In this document: positions 62,329 to 64,000 of the stretch, in pieces | How positions within the stretch are numbered: the first letter of the stretch is position 1 | Layout: the number at the start of each line of letters is the position of its first letter | DNA from: Pachyseris speciosa | Taxonomy: Eukaryota > Cnidaria > Anthozoa > Scleractinia > Pachyseridae | Length of the DNA: 64,000 nucleotides | Assembly: GCA_016490735.1 (NCBI GenBank) | Contig: JAEMWC010000347.1 | Location: 456,001 to 520,000 of the forward strand | Reading direction: 5' to 3' | Made by a program: the position numbers and the translations under genes | Notes under the pieces: generated by a model | What the model saw: only the letters and a program-made list of their open reading frames with translations | Database searches by the model: none | Told to the model about the DNA's origin: nothing

Positions 62329-64000
62329 CATAATAATCCAACATGGCGGCCATACTCCACCTGGCCCATCTGACCAGCTACTTTAGAGCGTACATCTTTG
62401 GTACTGGACATCCATCTTATATCCAATTGTCACCTGTCAAAACAAGGTATCTGCTGACCAGTGTCACGTGACCATATCGCTGGATCAAGTTAAGACCTCA
62501 TCGAGGTCAGCTGTTATTTTGAAGTTGACCGCTGACCAGGTACTTGCTTTCGATTGGATCGCAGGCTCAAGCCAGGTGTGGGACACCCAAACCAAATCGA
62601 GGCCTTTAAATTTTTCGCGCGCTTTCTGCGGCTCGTAATTTCACATAACTTCATCTTCTTCGATCGAAGTTTGTCTTTCGCGTAAAAAGCATAAAAATCA
62701 AGAACTTGTCAAAAGATACTCCGGAAGGTGAATTTTCAAGTGATGAAAGGAAGGACGAAAGATTTTTCTCAGAAAAGTTTCAAACATGGATCGATTGTGC
62801 GGTTGAAAACAGTATAATTCAACGCTTCAAGGGCTTTCACTTCACCGCGGCATCTTGCATCTCACCAAGAAAAGTCACTTAACAGTTCACCGGTATTAAT
62901 TGGAGGAATGAGTAGCTCAAACTCTGTGGAAGAAGCTCTTTCTTTGGACAAACCGTTTGCTATTTTTGCGGATGCTTGTTTTTACTTTACTGAAGCTTAC
63001 GTATTTTCAAGTGGTAGAAACCTCTACAACACAGCGCGGGACAGTGAGGTAAATTAAATAAATAGAAGCTTAACATTTGGTTTAATCGTTGTTACTTTTG
63101 TTCAGGAATGAAACTTGTATTTTTCTCTCGAATGGATATAAATAACAATCATCTGTACTCGTTTTGGACGCAAAGAAGTAGTTGAATTGTTTGTTTGTTT
63201 GTTTTTTGTTACGTTGTTTTCTTTGCAAGCGAACGAGTGTTTTTACTCGGCTTGGCTGACTGTTTTTCGACCTTGGTACCTCAATAGCGTTAAGAAACTT
63301 TTGCCCTTATCTTAATAACACGTAATCACAATGAGTCCTCGTAAAATTAAGCATTAAAGGCGGAAACTCAAGTTCGAGTAAAAAAAAAAAAGCCGATCAA
63401 ATGTATGTGCATGTGCACGTCTCAAAATCTGACATAAAGTTGTCAAAATGCTGTCAAAAATGTCAAAGACCAGCGCGCCTCACTCGTCATTTGAAAAACG
63501 TTTTAGAGATCTTCGTCGAAAGCGGCCTGTAATTTCCCGCGTCTATAAACATGTCGTCTTAATTTGTTTGAACCGGTAAGAATCAGCGTTTGGATGTTAA
63601 AAACACCGAAATGGGTTGACTGGCTGGGCTGGCTTTGATAAATTTTATAGTGGACGGGTCTGCGAGAGAAATGCTGGTGTGGTTTGGCAAGCGCTTTCTT
63701 CGTTAACTGGATGACGCTTTACCACTGAGAATCATTAATTGAAGAAGGTTCTTCGGAAAACATGGGAAGTACCATTAAAACTATCAAAGCTCTTTAGCGT
63801 TTTGTGTCAGCCAAGGAAAGATTTTGTGAGAAATGGCGTTATTATTCAGCTCTGTCGTGTTCCGAGTGATTGCTGTCTCAGTGATTCCTGTTGACTGCTC
63901 TAAACGATCAGGTGCGGATTTTTTTTTGTCTTTTCTACGGACATTTATGTCAAAATTGCTCAATAATTTTTGTTACTTGTCTAATTTCTCCACCTTCTCC
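62191..64000. repeat. Composite repeat unit, copy 4 (runs off the window)
   Basis: Forward module with AGCGGAGCACC, a short ACGACG run, CCAACATGGCGGCC, then the unit body as in copies 1 and 3, up to the window edge. No separate gene. Confidence 0.7.

Overview
The window is animal nuclear DNA, most likely from an anthozoan cnidarian such as a coral or sea anemone. Four spliced exons of a NEK11-like protein kinase lie on the minus strand in the first 13 kb. They sit among a tRNA-derived SINE, Ty3/gypsy and Penelope-like remnants and several foldback MITEs. The clade is an inference from the repeat style and from Polinton proteins that resemble cnidarian ones; no marker gene fixes the species.

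The centre holds two Maverick/Polinton (adintovirus-like) elements next to each other. Element A (about 13.76-28.12 kb, GC-rich) is decayed. It keeps frameshifted versions of a PLA2-like capsid protein, an adenain-type protease fusion, major capsid protein, basic core protein, penton-like protein, packaging ATPase, fibres, a two-helix membrane protein, a VLTF3-like factor, an integrase, and only the C-terminal part of PolB. That PolB piece is multiplied in a 344-bp tandem repeat before the element stops abruptly in host repeat DNA. Element B (28,623-48,469, 19.8 kb, AT-rich) is structurally complete. It has TIRs of about 174 bp starting with AG that differ at one homopolymer, and a 6-bp target duplication TTTCAA. 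It carries a nearly full gene set in the same relative order as A for the capsid, ATPase and fibre block.

B shows a clear nesting history. It sits inside a hAT-like MITE (TIR AGGGTTCG, 8-bp duplication GCATTTAC), which sits inside a dispersed host repeat. B itself has received a 447-bp MITE in the 5' part of PolB, with duplication ACAGAA. PolB also has a frameshift and a stop, and the fibre, core and one unknown gene carry single-base breaks, several of them at homopolymers. This copy is therefore probably not autonomous unless some breaks are assembly errors.

In B, the integrase, VRR-NUC-type nuclease, zinc-finger proteins and PolB serve replication and integration. The ATPase, protease, PLA2-like protein, capsid and core proteins build a virion. 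Collagen-like fibres, one with a LamG-like head, probably bind host cells. A VLTF3-like protein and a recurrent TCTAA...TATATG motif at start codons suggest an own late-transcription programme.

From 48.5 kb to the end there is no convincing host gene. This part is an array of large (about 4.7 kb) composite repeat units with younger insertions: a TA-target MITE, two foldback MITEs, a 203-bp palindrome with hammerhead-like cores, and a Crypton-like fragment.
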